DNA from: an uncultured Prevotella sp.
Lineage (GTDB): Bacteria > Bacteroidota > Bacteroidia > Bacteroidales > Bacteroidaceae
Length of the DNA: 55,546 bases
Direction of reading: 5' to 3'
Assembly (NCBI GenBank): GCA_947164965.1
Contig: CAMUYR010000020.1
Location: forward strand, 1-55,546
Shown: positions 1-8,884 of the stretch, in pieces
Layout of the letters: every line of letters starts with the position of its first letter
Numbering within the stretch: the first letter of the stretch is position 1
Made by a program: the position numbers and the translations under genes
Notes under the pieces: generated by a model
Told to the model about the DNA's origin: nothing
The model's input: only the letters and a program-made list of their open reading frames with translations
Database searches by the model: none

Positions 1-555
1 TGGTCGCCGATGTTGAAGACATTTGAAGACCAAAGGAGTATTACATATTCAGAGTTGTTGGCCCTGTCGCTTCAACAGAGCGACAACAACGCCTGCGATA
101 TTCTCTTCGAACGATGCGGAAGTCCGAAAAATGTAGAAAAGTACATCAGAAATCTTGGATTCAAGGATATTCGTATTCAGAAGACGGAGAAACAGATGCA
201 TGCCAACCCCGCTCATAGCAGAAAGAACTGGTGTACGCCACAGTCGATGGTTGAACTCCTTGGGTGGTTTGCAGCACATCACAATGACAATGAGCTGCTC
301 CGCTACATTTGGAAACTGATGGCTGATAGCCAGACTGGTGGGGATCGTCTGCCTGCAACAGTTCCAAATTCAGCCAAAGTCGTTCACAAGACAGGCACAG
401 GGTTCCCATTGCCATCAGGTCTGCCATCAGGCATCTGCGATGTGGGTATTATCATATTGGATAATGGTCAGCAACTCCCAATCGCAGTTTTCATTACCTA
501 CCCCTCATCACAATCACGGATTTCTGATGTAGCGAAACAATTACTTGAACAATAA
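1..555 (+). CDS. class A beta-lactamase, C-terminal part (5' end outside window)
   Basis: Periplasmic serine beta-lactamase that would hydrolyse beta-lactam antibiotics. The reading frame is open from base 1, so the signal peptide and the SxxK nucleophile motif lie upstream of the window. Visible class A landmarks are the SDN motif (LQQSDNNACDI, about residue 30 of the visible part), an omega-loop-like segment with TEKQMHAN and the KTG box (VVHKTGTG). The QMHA omega loop and spacing resemble the CfxA/CblA/PER branch typical of Bacteroidetes. It is followed after 3 nt by a small membrane protein gene on the same strand. The family call is firm; subclass and spectrum are not determined. Confidence 0.9.
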   Translation, partial: WSPMLKTFEDQRSITYSELLALSLQQSDNNACDILFERCGSPKNVEKYIRNLGFKDIRIQKTEKQMHANPAHSRKNWCTPQSMVELLGWFAAHHNDNELLRYIWKLMADSQTGGDRLPATVPNSAKVVHKTGTGFPLPSGLPSGICDVGIIILDNGQQLPIAVFITYPSSQSRISDVAKQLLEQ

Positions 556-558
556 ATA

Positions 559-978
559 ATGAAAAGATTACGACTCGGAGCTGTGCTCCATTTCATTATT
601 GCCATAGGCCATCTCGGCTGTCTCTTTGCTTTAGATGAAGCCTTCGACGCTTACGGCATCAAAGATGTGATGCATAACATGGTGTTTGGTCACGTCTGGA
701 TGCTTTATGCTCTGACCATCTGCCTTGCCTTGGCCTTCGTTCTGGCAGGACTCTATGCTCTCTCAGCCACAGGCGATATCTGTCGGCTCCCATTGACTCG
801 AACAGCCATTATCGTTATCATCGTGCTCTACAGCCTTCGGGCCTTGGCGGGAGGCTGGGCTTGTGTTATGGATTTCAGATGGCTGCAATTTATTTCATCT
901 GTCATCCCTGCCTTTATAGCATGGTGCTATTATCCTGGTTTAAAAAATTATCGTCATGGAAATATCAAATTGGTTTAA
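559..978 (+). CDS. small four-helix integral membrane protein, function unknown
   Basis: The 139-residue product is almost entirely hydrophobic, with about four predicted membrane helices (residues about 5-28, 42-68, 80-100 and 108-126) and a short basic tail. I do not recognise a family. It starts 3 nt after the beta-lactamase stop and its last codons overlap the next gene's start (956), so it is probably co-transcribed and translationally coupled with its neighbours. No catalytic motif is visible. Confidence 0.7.
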   Translation: MKRLRLGAVLHFIIAIGHLGCLFALDEAFDAYGIKDVMHNMVFGHVWMLYALTICLALAFVLAGLYALSATGDICRLPLTRTAIIVIIVLYSLRALAGGWACVMDFRWLQFISSVIPAFIAWCYYPGLKNYRHGNIKLV

Positions 979-1387
979 GGGATTCGAGAAAGGTATAGCA
1001 CGGCTCTCTCCAGAGGAGCGGTCTGCATTCTTCTCGGAATGTGGGAAAAACTGTGTAAATGGCGGCACGCTTTCTGTTTACAAGAAACTCTATGAGGATG
1101 CCAAAGGGAACATGGATGTGTTCTTTCAGATGGCTAATGATTTGCCAGGAGTAAAAGGTGAGGTTGTTGAGAAAGGTCATGTTTATCGACTTATCTTCTT
1201 AAAATGCACCTGTGAGTTGTGTAAAAAAGGATATGTCACAACGCCTTTGCTCTGTGAATGTTCACGCCAAAGTGTGATTTATTCGCTGCACAGTTTGTGG
1301 AAAGACAAGAACTTTACCGTAACGCTTTGTCATTCCATCTTGGGTGGTGGGACAGATTGTGAAATGAGAATAGAGGTCGATAAATGA
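956..1387 (+). CDS. cysteine-rich cytoplasmic protein, function unknown
   Basis: A 143-residue soluble protein with many cysteines: ECGKNC near residue 29, KCTCELC near 83, CECSRQS near 100 and a final LGGGTDCEMRI segment. The pattern suggests a metal- or ligand-binding fold like the V4R/hydrocarbon-binding or L-2-aminothiazoline hydrolase-like small proteins, but this is only a resemblance. It overlaps the preceding gene by 23 nt and the following gene by 4 nt (ATGA), a tight operon arrangement. Confidence 0.65.
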   Translation: MEISNWFKGFEKGIARLSPEERSAFFSECGKNCVNGGTLSVYKKLYEDAKGNMDVFFQMANDLPGVKGEVVEKGHVYRLIFLKCTCELCKKGYVTTPLLCECSRQSVIYSLHSLWKDKNFTVTLCHSILGGGTDCEMRIEVDK

Positions 1388-1875
1388 AGCGAATCCCTAA
1401 TCTCCTGTCAATGTCGCGGATTGTGTTGTGTCTGCCTTTGCTCTTGGTGGATGCAATGACTTTGCCCTTCTGGACGCTCTACGTGATAGCTGGCTTGACA
1501 GATATGCTCGACGGCTTTCTGGCAAGGCGATGGGGCGTGGAGAGTAAGTTTGGGGCCAGATTGGATAGCTTGGCAGACTTCATGCTTGTCTTAGCAGTAG
1601 GATATAAGTTGTTTCCGTATATGAAACTGCCAACTGCGCTGTGGATGATGATAGGACTTATTGCGCTGGTGAAAATGGTCAATGCCATCTGCTCGTATGT
1701 GGTAAGACATAGGATTGAATACTTACACACCAAAGCCAACAAATTAACAGGCTTCTTGCTCTTTATCGGCATGATGATTGTCGGACAGTCATACTTCATC
1801 CCTGTTGCATGGGTGATTGCCTGCATCGCCCTCTTCGCAGCCATACAGGAAGGACATATTATTCGCAGCAAATAA
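1384..1875 (+). CDS. CDP-alcohol phosphatidyltransferase family protein
   Basis: Membrane enzyme that would transfer a phosphoalcohol from a CDP-alcohol to a second alcohol in phospholipid synthesis. The family signature D-x2-D-G-x2-A-R-x8-G-x3-D-x3-D is complete at about residues 40-65 (TDMLDGFLAR, then FGARLDSLAD). The 163-residue length and about five to six membrane helices fit a PgsA-like member. The acceptor substrate cannot be told from sequence. It is the last gene of the short operon that starts with the beta-lactamase, and the start overlaps the previous stop by 4 nt. Confidence 0.88.
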   Translation: MKRIPNLLSMSRIVLCLPLLLVDAMTLPFWTLYVIAGLTDMLDGFLARRWGVESKFGARLDSLADFMLVLAVGYKLFPYMKLPTALWMMIGLIALVKMVNAICSYVVRHRIEYLHTKANKLTGFLLFIGMMIVGQSYFIPVAWVIACIALFAAIQEGHIIRSK

Positions 1876-1945
1876 TACCATTCGTCACAGAATCGTACCA
1901 TTCGTCACAAATTGAGGGATAAGTCGCAACTTTAACATATTTCTG
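1876..1945 (+). promoter_or_regulatory. promoter with tandem LytTR/AlgR-like boxes upstream of outer-membrane barrel gene
   Basis: Two perfect copies of TACCATTCGTCACA lie at 1876-1889 and 1896-1909, 20 bp apart, on the same face of the helix. A weak -7 element (TATTTCTG) is at 1938-1945. CCATTCGTC differs by one base from the AlgR site CCGTTCGTC, a LytTR-family target. The first box is 60 bp upstream of the -7 element, the same distance as at two other promoters in this window. Confidence 0.55.
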
Positions 1946-1983
1946 CATCGTCAAACTGGCAAATTATTCAAAATTGCTAAGTT

Positions 1984-4371
1984 ATGAACAAATTCTGTTT
2001 AAAGATGGCGGCCTGTATGGCTGCAATGATGATGAGCCTGACAACTCAGGCCAAGACTCAGGACGTAGGTGGACGAGTAATAGATCAGAATGGTGAGCCA
2101 CTCGGATTTGTAAGTGTGGCACTGCTTTCGGCAGACTCTACCTATATCCAGGGTGCTACGAGCGACGAGAATGGTGCGTTTATGATTCAGACAACAGATG
2201 CGTGCTGCATCTTGCGACTTTCGTTTATCGGCTATCGTACGCAATACGTGGATGTAAAAGGTACGAATGTGGGTACCATCCAAATGGAGGAAGACCTGCC
2301 ATTATTGAACGAAATTATCGTAAAAGGACAGATGCCGAAGACGAAACTGACGGGCAACTCGATGGTAACCACCATCCAGGGGACTATTCTTGGAACCTCG
2401 GGAACAGCCAAGGAGATGTTGGCCAAGGTGCCTGGTATGACTCTGAAGGGCGACGAACTGGAAGTGCTGGGCAAGGGTACACCTATATTTTATATTAATG
2501 GCCGCAAGATGCACGACAAAGAAGAACTGAAACGGCTACGTTCAGAGGAGATTGCGAGCGTGGAGGTGATTACCAATCCTGGTGCACAGTACGATGCTAC
2601 GATATCATCAGTCGTAAGAATCAAGACCATTCGCAGGGAGGGCGACGGTTTCGGCTTCGACTTGAATACTGGTTTTAATCAAGATCTGAGGTTTGGCGAG
2701 AGCGACCCCAGTGCCCAGCTGAACCTGCGCTATCGCCATAATAACCTCGACCTGTTTGGAATGTTGAACTACTGGAAATGGGACCAGACGTCACTTTACT
2801 ATGATGACCAGTCGAACTATCTGCCTACTGATAAGGGAGTCTTGAACATCGTTCAGAATTCTCATTCGAGGAATCATTTCAAGAACAATGGGATTGACTA
2901 TAATCTGGGTTTCAACTGGCAGATAGCCGAAAACCACTCTGTTGGCGTCAGAATCCAACGCAACGACCGCTTCAACGCCACCACAGACCTGATGGTGGAG
3001 ACAGACATCGAGCGCCAGCCGCTCCAGAAGAAGGAGCATAATTATTCTACTCAAGACGAGCATCGCCACACCTTATATAACTGGGAAGGCAATGCGTATT
3101 ACAATGGTAAGGTAGGTAAAATGGGCATTGACCTGAACATGGATTTCCTGACAGACAAGACTAACGTGGATAATCATATCAATGAACTCATTAACCATAC
3201 AGACCACCATGCGATGGAGCAGGACAATAGTACATTCACTCGTCTATGGGCTACCAAACTGGTGCTGACCTACCCCATCTGGAAAGGACAATTAGAGGCA
3301 GGTACGGAGCTCTCGTTTGTAACACGCGAAAACAGTTCCAGCATCACCAATTATCCCCTGCCAGCTTCCGACTCGAAGGTGAAGGAGAACAATATAGCTG
3401 CCTTCGTGGCCTATAACTTCAACCTGGAGAAGGTGGGTAACTTCAGTGCAGGTTTGCGCTATGAGCATGTGGGATTCGACTATACAGATCATCTCGATGC
3501 TGCCAACAATATGACGCGCTATCAAGACGAGTTCTTCCCCAGTCTGTCGTGGGCCAGACAGTTCGGACCCGTGCAGACTTCGGTAGCCTATAGTTTCAAG
3601 ACCATCCGTCCCGACTATAACAGTCTGAGCGACCGCATCACCTATATCAACTCCTACACGCTGTTGCAGGGTGATCCGACGCTGAAAAACGCCACTATGC
3701 AAGAGGTGAGCCTCAATGCCCGCTATAAGTGGTTGAACCTCTTTGCGGCCTACGAGCGTCGCGATAACACGCTGACACAACTGCCTTGCGCATATAATAA
3801 CGAGGGGATGATTATGATTAAACGCGTGAATCTGGAGAACCCCGTGCGCAATCTGGCTGTCTTCCTCTCTGCCAATCCCACCTTCGGCATCTGGAGTCCC
3901 AACTGGACTATTGGGGGACAGAAGTTCTGGAACACGATGGAATTTGACGATCCGCGTTCTGCGACAGGCAAAGTCAAGGAGACCTACACCAAGCCCATCT
4001 TCTTCGTCGACCTGAACAACACCTTCCGTCTGCCACACCGTTGGCAACTAGAGGCCAACATGAACATCATGACCAAGGGTGATGTCATCAACTTCCGGAT
4101 GCAGTCTGCCTCATATAATCTTGGCTTCGTGGTTCAGAAATATTGGCTGAAGAATGACGCTATCTGTCTGCGCGCCAGCATCAACGACGTGTTGCAGCGT
4201 GGCACTCAGACTATACACATGGACTGTGGCGGTTATCAGATGACAGAAAACGCGGTGCGCAGCAACCACCGTCTGAACATCTCGCTGCGCTACACATTCA
4301 ACGCCTCGAAGAGCAAGTATAAGGGCACTGGTGCCGGACAGGCAGAGCGTCAGAGAATGAGTAGCAATTAG
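1984..4371 (+). CDS. outer membrane beta-barrel protein with carboxypeptidase-like regulatory domain (PF14905 type)
   Basis: A 795-residue outer-membrane protein. A signal peptide (about residues 1-23, ending near QAKTQ) is followed by a carboxypeptidase-D regulatory-like beta sandwich (about 25-105, GGRVIDQNGEPLGFVSVAL), a TonB plug-like segment (about 108-210, INGRKMHDKEEL and EVITNPGAQYDA) and a long barrel ending in the alternating LNISLRYTFNAS strand. The tail KYKGTGAGQAERQRM is typical of the family. Ligand is unknown and no SusD partner is adjacent. It is clearly paralogous to the next gene: same signal-peptide style, same plug and same tail. LytTR-like boxes lie in its promoter. Confidence 0.9.
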   Translation: MNKFCLKMAACMAAMMMSLTTQAKTQDVGGRVIDQNGEPLGFVSVALLSADSTYIQGATSDENGAFMIQTTDACCILRLSFIGYRTQYVDVKGTNVGTIQMEEDLPLLNEIIVKGQMPKTKLTGNSMVTTIQGTILGTSGTAKEMLAKVPGMTLKGDELEVLGKGTPIFYINGRKMHDKEELKRLRSEEIASVEVITNPGAQYDATISSVVRIKTIRREGDGFGFDLNTGFNQDLRFGESDPSAQLNLRYRHNNLDLFGMLNYWKWDQTSLYYDDQSNYLPTDKGVLNIVQNSHSRNHFKNNGIDYNLGFNWQIAENHSVGVRIQRNDRFNATTDLMVETDIERQPLQKKEHNYSTQDEHRHTLYNWEGNAYYNGKVGKMGIDLNMDFLTDKTNVDNHINELINHTDHHAMEQDNSTFTRLWATKLVLTYPIWKGQLEAGTELSFVTRENSSSITNYPLPASDSKVKENNIAAFVAYNFNLEKVGNFSAGLRYEHVGFDYTDHLDAANNMTRYQDEFFPSLSWARQFGPVQTSVAYSFKTIRPDYNSLSDRITYINSYTLLQGDPTLKNATMQEVSLNARYKWLNLFAAYERRDNTLTQLPCAYNNEGMIMIKRVNLENPVRNLAVFLSANPTFGIWSPNWTIGGQKFWNTMEFDDPRSATGKVKETYTKPIFFVDLNNTFRLPHRWQLEANMNIMTKGDVINFRMQSASYNLGFVVQKYWLKNDAICLRASINDVLQRGTQTIHMDCGGYQMTENAVRSNHRLNISLRYTFNASKSKYKGTGAGQAERQRMSSN

Positions 4372-4439
4372 CCATTCGTCACATTTTTACACCGTATATC
4401 CCAGAAATTAGGAGAATCAAATAGTATGTCATATCTTTG
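4371..4439 (+). promoter_or_regulatory. promoter of second barrel gene with LytTR-like box
   Basis: GCCATTCGTCACA at 4371-4383 is followed 20 bp later by a degenerate half-site (ACCGTATATCCC, 4391-4402). A good Bacteroidota -7 element, TATCTTTG, is at 4432-4439, 60 bp from the start of the first box. The box begins on the last base of the preceding stop codon. Confidence 0.6.
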
Positions 4440-4522
4440 CGGTCGAAAACCGCGAAACTCGGTGTTTCTTGGGCGGCGGGGATATAAAGAATAAAAAATA
4501 AGAAAAATATAAATTGGAAAAG

Positions 4523-6913
4523 ATGAAAAGAATTAACGTAAGACTAGCAGTTCTGATGGCTGCAATAATGATGACAATGATGAGCTTCGCCAAGACTCAA
4601 GACTTTGGCGGACGAGTGATTGACGAGAAGGGCGAGCCGATGCCCTTTGTAAACGTGGTACTTCTGTCGCTGCCTGATTCTGCCTTCGTGCAGGGAGCGA
4701 TGACTGACGAGCAAGGCGTGTTTAAGATTGTGACGGATGTGAGCGACGGTCTGTTCAAGGTGACCAGCGTGGGCTATCAAACCTTATATATAAAGGCAGG
4801 TCAGGACTTGACTATCCAGATGAAGGAGGACACGCAACTGCTCAGCGAAGTTGTAGTAAAAGGTCAGCTGCCCAAGACACATGCCAAAGGTGATGCCATG
4901 CGTACCACTGTGGCTGGAACCATCTTGGAGAAAGCCGGAACCGTAAGCGATGCCTTAGGAAAGATACCATCGATTGAGACTGAACGCGGCGGTAGTGTGA
5001 CGGTGCTGGGACGCGGCGATGCTGAGGTATATATCAATGGTCGTAAGGTACAGGATCTGAATGAACTCTCTCGCCTGCGTTCTGACCAAATCCAGCATGT
5101 AGATGTAGTTCAGAACCCTGGTGCCCGCTATAAGGCATCGACCAAAGCCGTAGTTCGCATCACGCTAAAGAAGGCACAGGGCGAAGGTTTCTCGTTTCAG
5201 GACTATTTCAGTGGCATATACCAGTATGGTCATACGCTGACGAACAACCTGGATGTGAACTACCGCACAGGCGGTCTCGACATTACCGCCTCGCTGTGGG
5301 CAGGGCGCTACGGTCATGCAAAATCGTTACAGGAGCATGAGCTCACCTACTTTGTAGGCCCGGATTACATCCAGAGCAACAACTCGCAGGAATCGAAGAG
5401 CATATGGAAGGGTTATTCACCGCAATTGCAGCTGAACTATATGGTCGACGAGAACCACAGTTTCGGTGCCTTTTATAAATACGACCGCCACCCCAGCAGC
5501 GACTTCAACAGCACGTTTTATACCGACAACTACGTGAACGGCAAGTACACGGAGCATTCAGAGAGTCGCATTTGGCAGGATGAGAGTTTCAGCAAACACA
5601 TCTTCAATGCCTACTATAACGGCAAGGTGGGCAATCTGGGTATCGACCTCAATATCGACGGACTCTTTGACGACACCAAGACGCCTGGTAGTACCACGGA
5701 GCAGACATCCCCTGCATCTGGAGACACTACAGCTCCTCGTACCATCGAGAGCAACACCCTCAGCGGCAACAACTTCTGGGCCACGAAACTCATCCTCTCC
5801 TATCCTGTATGGAAAGGTAATCTCTCTCTGGGTGGCGAATATAGCTATAATCATCGCACTGACGCCTACTCGTTTACAGCCACCGACTATGTGCCTGTGA
5901 AAACCACCGACACAGAGATCAATGAGAAATCATCGGCCGCCTTCCTGGAGTATGGTCGCTCTTTTGGCAAAGTCTATGCACAGGTAGGACTGCGCTATGA
6001 GCATCTGACAAACGACTACTTCAACTTCGGTAAGAAGGAGGATGAAGTCTGCCGCGACTATGGCGACTGGTTCCCTACGGCGGTCATCTCTGCCCCTGTA
6101 GGCAAGGCACAACTCTCCCTCTCCTACCGTCGTGACATCGAGCGTCCTAACTATGCCAATCTGACCAGTTCGACGGTTTACGTCAACCGCTATACTTACC
6201 AGAGCGGTAACCCATATCTGTTGCCGACTTATACCCATAGCCTGGTGCTCAATGCTGCCTATAAATGGGCGAACCTGATGCTGAACTATGGCCGCGTGAA
6301 GGATGCCCTCACTATGTCGACAGAGCCTTTCCCTGGTTCAGAAGATCCCCTTGTCAGCCTTGTGCGTCCCATCAACAGCTGGGAGGATTACAACAAGTTC
6401 AGCATCCAGTTATCAGCACGGCCAACTCTCAACTTTCAACTCTCAACTTTCAACTGTTCGTGGCATCCTATGTGGACTATCATCACTCAGTTGCAGGATT
6501 TCAAATCGCCTACGGCCGATGGCTCCACCATCACGTTGAACCATCCTTGGTTTATTCTTGGTTGGCAGAACAACATCGAATTGCCATACGGTTTCCGGCT
6601 CAACGCCTCACTCCAGTGGAATTCGAAGGGCGATTACAACAACTTCCGCATGACCAGCACTCGCCTTTTCACCAACGTAGGCCTGCAGCGTGATTTCAAC
6701 TTGAAGCGTATGGGTACACTCACTTTCGACTTGCGTTGCAGCGATATCTTCCACACCAACAAGACCGAGGCCATCGTCTTCGGTTATCGAGAACTGACTA
6801 CGCACAATCCTGCCCGTCGCACCTTTGTGCTTGACCTTACCTGGAAGTTCAACGAGGCCCGATCTAAGTATCGTGGCTCTGGTGCAGGCGAGAAGCAGAA
6901 AGCGCGTATGTAA
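4523..6913 (+). CDS. outer membrane beta-barrel protein, paralogue of the preceding gene (PF14905 type)
   Basis: About 796 residues. The ATG at 4523 (MKRINVRLAVLMAAIM) is preferred over an upstream in-frame TTG. Signal peptide (1 to about 24), carboxypeptidase-regulatory-like domain (GGRVIDEKGEPMPFVNVVL), plug-like segment (YINGRKVQDLNELSRLRS, VVQNPGARYKAS) and a barrel ending in FVLDLTWKFNEARSKY match the previous protein domain for domain, so the pair arose by tandem duplication. About residues 634-645 are encoded by a heptanucleotide repeat giving LNFQLSTFN, a probable in-frame insertion in an extracellular loop or strand. Substrate unknown. Confidence 0.9.
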   Translation: MKRINVRLAVLMAAIMMTMMSFAKTQDFGGRVIDEKGEPMPFVNVVLLSLPDSAFVQGAMTDEQGVFKIVTDVSDGLFKVTSVGYQTLYIKAGQDLTIQMKEDTQLLSEVVVKGQLPKTHAKGDAMRTTVAGTILEKAGTVSDALGKIPSIETERGGSVTVLGRGDAEVYINGRKVQDLNELSRLRSDQIQHVDVVQNPGARYKASTKAVVRITLKKAQGEGFSFQDYFSGIYQYGHTLTNNLDVNYRTGGLDITASLWAGRYGHAKSLQEHELTYFVGPDYIQSNNSQESKSIWKGYSPQLQLNYMVDENHSFGAFYKYDRHPSSDFNSTFYTDNYVNGKYTEHSESRIWQDESFSKHIFNAYYNGKVGNLGIDLNIDGLFDDTKTPGSTTEQTSPASGDTTAPRTIESNTLSGNNFWATKLILSYPVWKGNLSLGGEYSYNHRTDAYSFTATDYVPVKTTDTEINEKSSAAFLEYGRSFGKVYAQVGLRYEHLTNDYFNFGKKEDEVCRDYGDWFPTAVISAPVGKAQLSLSYRRDIERPNYANLTSSTVYVNRYTYQSGNPYLLPTYTHSLVLNAAYKWANLMLNYGRVKDALTMSTEPFPGSEDPLVSLVRPINSWEDYNKFSIQLSARPTLNFQLSTFNCSWHPMWTIITQLQDFKSPTADGSTITLNHPWFILGWQNNIELPYGFRLNASLQWNSKGDYNNFRMTSTRLFTNVGLQRDFNLKRMGTLTFDLRCSDIFHTNKTEAIVFGYRELTTHNPARRTFVLDLTWKFNEARSKYRGSGAGEKQKARM
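6424..6455 (+). repeat. in-frame heptanucleotide repeat inside barrel gene
   Basis: Consecutive 7-nt units AACTCTC, AACTTTC, AACTCTC, AACTTTC and AACTG run through the coding sequence and encode a short SQLSTFN-like peptide. The same unit class occurs in the AmrB-AmrA and ClpA genes. Confidence 0.8.
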
Positions 6914-6926
6914 AGTGCATTGATTA

Positions 6927-6958
6927 TTTGATAATATCTGAAATTATTTGTATCTTTG
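6927..6958 (+). promoter_or_regulatory. Bacteroidota-type promoter of DUF418 gene
   Basis: TTTG at 6927-6930 and TATCTTTG at 6951-6958 match the -33 and -7 boxes. The DUF418 ATG lies 20 nt downstream of the -7 element, leaving a very short leader. Confidence 0.65.
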
Positions 6959-6978
6959 CACTGTCAAACTGAGCAAAT

Positions 6979-8094
6979 ATGTACAAGACTCGTTCTCTCC
7001 CCAACACACGCATTGACGTGGCCGACGCCCTGCGAGGAATCGCTGTGGCGGGTATCATCCTATATCACTCCGTCGAGCATTTCGATATTTTTACCCAGAA
7101 GCCCATCCTCCATACCCTACCCTGCGACCAAACGGTAGCCGATGTACTGGCGTGGCTGCTGTCTGGCAAGATGTATGGCATCTTCGCCATGCTCTTCGGA
7201 CTGAGTTTCTTCATCATGAACGATAATCAGCAGCAGAAGGGAAGAAACTTCTCAGGACGCTTCGCATGGCGCATGTGTCTGCTCTTCATGTTTGGTGTCA
7301 TCAATGTGGCGTTCTACGATGGCGATATCCTCATGCTCTATGCCTGTTATGGTCTGCTACTCATTCCCATCAGTTATCTGCCATCAAAGGCGGCTTGGTG
7401 TATCATTGCCCTGTTAGCTATCCAACCCGTAGAACTGTATTGCTTGCTAGCAGATACAACCATCGATCATTCTAGATTGTGGGACATATATGGCCAGGTG
7501 ATAGCTATGCATGAGAATGGTACATTTTGGGAGAACACGCTTATGAACCTACGCTATGGCTTCGAATTAAATCTGCGATTCAATGTCTTTAGCGGCCGTC
7601 TCACACAGTTGCTCTGCCTCTTTATTCTCGGCATGCAGTTAGGGCGACAGCGAATGTTCTACAATGAGGGAAAAAATCTACAGATTTGGCACATTGTTCT
7701 TGGAGTATCAGCGTTGCTCACCCTCGCCCTGAGTTTCGTGGACTTTGGCAATCTGGAAGGCTGGCTCAAACCAATCTACAACCTCAGTATCCTCCTGATG
7801 ATCGTCTCGGCAGTGGTCTCCGCATGGTATGCCTTCGAGGGTGTACGCCGTGTGCTCCATCATTTGTGCATCTTTGGTCGCATGAGCCTCACCAACTATC
7901 TGTTGCAGTCCATCATCGGCTGCGCCATCTTCTGCGGTTACGGTCTGGCCTGCTATTACAAACTGGGCATTACCTACGCCGTGATGGTAGGTATTGGCAT
8001 GGTTGTCACGCAATACCTCTTCGCCCGTTTCTGGTTCACCAGTCATCAGCGCGGTCCGTTAGAGGGCTTATGGCGAAAACTGACGTGGATTTAA
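6979..8094 (+). CDS. DUF418 (YeiB-like) multi-pass membrane protein
   Basis: A 371-residue membrane protein with about eight to ten hydrophobic helices. The N-terminus RIDVADALRGIAVAGIILYH is the typical start of this family, with the conserved DALRG. The C-terminal half holds the DUF418 signature region (LCIFGRMSLTNYLLQS, about residues 295-310). Relatives are proposed transporters or acyltransferase-like proteins, but no substrate is established. It has its own promoter and is followed after 26 nt by the CAT-like gene, so the two may be co-transcribed. Confidence 0.88.
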   Translation: MYKTRSLPNTRIDVADALRGIAVAGIILYHSVEHFDIFTQKPILHTLPCDQTVADVLAWLLSGKMYGIFAMLFGLSFFIMNDNQQQKGRNFSGRFAWRMCLLFMFGVINVAFYDGDILMLYACYGLLLIPISYLPSKAAWCIIALLAIQPVELYCLLADTTIDHSRLWDIYGQVIAMHENGTFWENTLMNLRYGFELNLRFNVFSGRLTQLLCLFILGMQLGRQRMFYNEGKNLQIWHIVLGVSALLTLALSFVDFGNLEGWLKPIYNLSILLMIVSAVVSAWYAFEGVRRVLHHLCIFGRMSLTNYLLQSIIGCAIFCGYGLACYYKLGITYAVMVGIGMVVTQYLFARFWFTSHQRGPLEGLWRKLTWI

Positions 8095-8120
8095 TAATGT
8101 ATTGAACATAATATCATAAG

Positions 8121-8741
8121 ATGAAACAGGAAATCAATCCTCAAGAAAGTAGTCGTGCAGAGGCATTTAGTATGTGGATGTCATCGCCGCAGCCAATGGT
8201 AACATTGGTGAAAACGTTCGATGTCAGGCGTCTGCGGAAAGTAAGTAGAAAGACGGGGGTCAAGTTTACCGTACTTTTGTGTTGGTGCATCTGCAGGGCT
8301 GCCAGCAGTATCGAGGAGTTCTTCCTCCTGCCAACACCTGGCCATTTATACCGCTTTGATAAACTGGCAGTCAATGTCATCGTGCTGAACGACAAAGGAG
8401 GAATCACCTTGTGTGATGTGCCCTATTCCGAAGATATCAGTCAGTTCAATACAGACTATCTTGAAATTACCTGTCAGGCTGCGAAGACCTGTAAAAGCAC
8501 ATCGCTGGAGGATTCGATGATTATTGGCACTTCAGCATTGCCACACACAGAGCTGGATTGTATCGTTAACCAGTATTCTGGCCGTTGGAACAATCCGTTT
8601 CTTGTATGGGGCAAATACAGGAAAGGTCTGTTTAAGACCACTCTGCCCATCTCCCTTCAGTTTCACCATGCCCAGATGGATGGCATGCAAGCCTGCCGTT
8701 TCCTCAACAACCTACAGCACGAAATAAAGCAGATTGGATAA
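8121..8741 (+). CDS. chloramphenicol acetyltransferase-like protein (CAT fold)
   Basis: A 206-residue cytoplasmic acetyltransferase of the CAT fold. The catalytic HHxxxDG motif is intact near the C-terminus (LQFHHAQMDGMQACRFLNNL, residues about 180-200), and the fold start is visible (VKTFDVRRLRKVSRKTGVKFT). The N-terminus is shorter and more divergent than classical CatA (about 215 residues), so chloramphenicol may not be the substrate; many Bacteroidetes homologues are uncharacterised. It follows DUF418 on the same strand. Confidence 0.82.
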   Translation: MKQEINPQESSRAEAFSMWMSSPQPMVTLVKTFDVRRLRKVSRKTGVKFTVLLCWCICRAASSIEEFFLLPTPGHLYRFDKLAVNVIVLNDKGGITLCDVPYSEDISQFNTDYLEITCQAAKTCKSTSLEDSMIIGTSALPHTELDCIVNQYSGRWNNPFLVWGKYRKGLFKTTLPISLQFHHAQMDGMQACRFLNNLQHEIKQIG

Positions 8742-8749
8742 AAACGAAG

Positions 8750-8884
8750 ATGGAAACAGAAAGGATATTATTGCGTCGTTGGCATTATATGTGGCGCAGT
8801 ATCTATTACCTACGTGCTGACCACACCTTGTGGGAATGGGAGCCTCGGGTGGTGATGCCTGAGGTGGGGTCGGCGACGATTTGA
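8750..8884 (+). pseudogene. remnant of GNAT acetyltransferase 5' end
   Basis: The frame opens with METERILLRRW, the usual first residues of RimJ/RimL-type GNAT acetyltransferases. After residue 11 it loses similarity, and a fragment reading ALYVAQ appears in another frame. The rest runs antisense into the HU gene and stops after 44 codons. This looks like a stub left by deletion, 8 nt after the CAT-like gene. The call rests on a short match. Confidence 0.4.
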
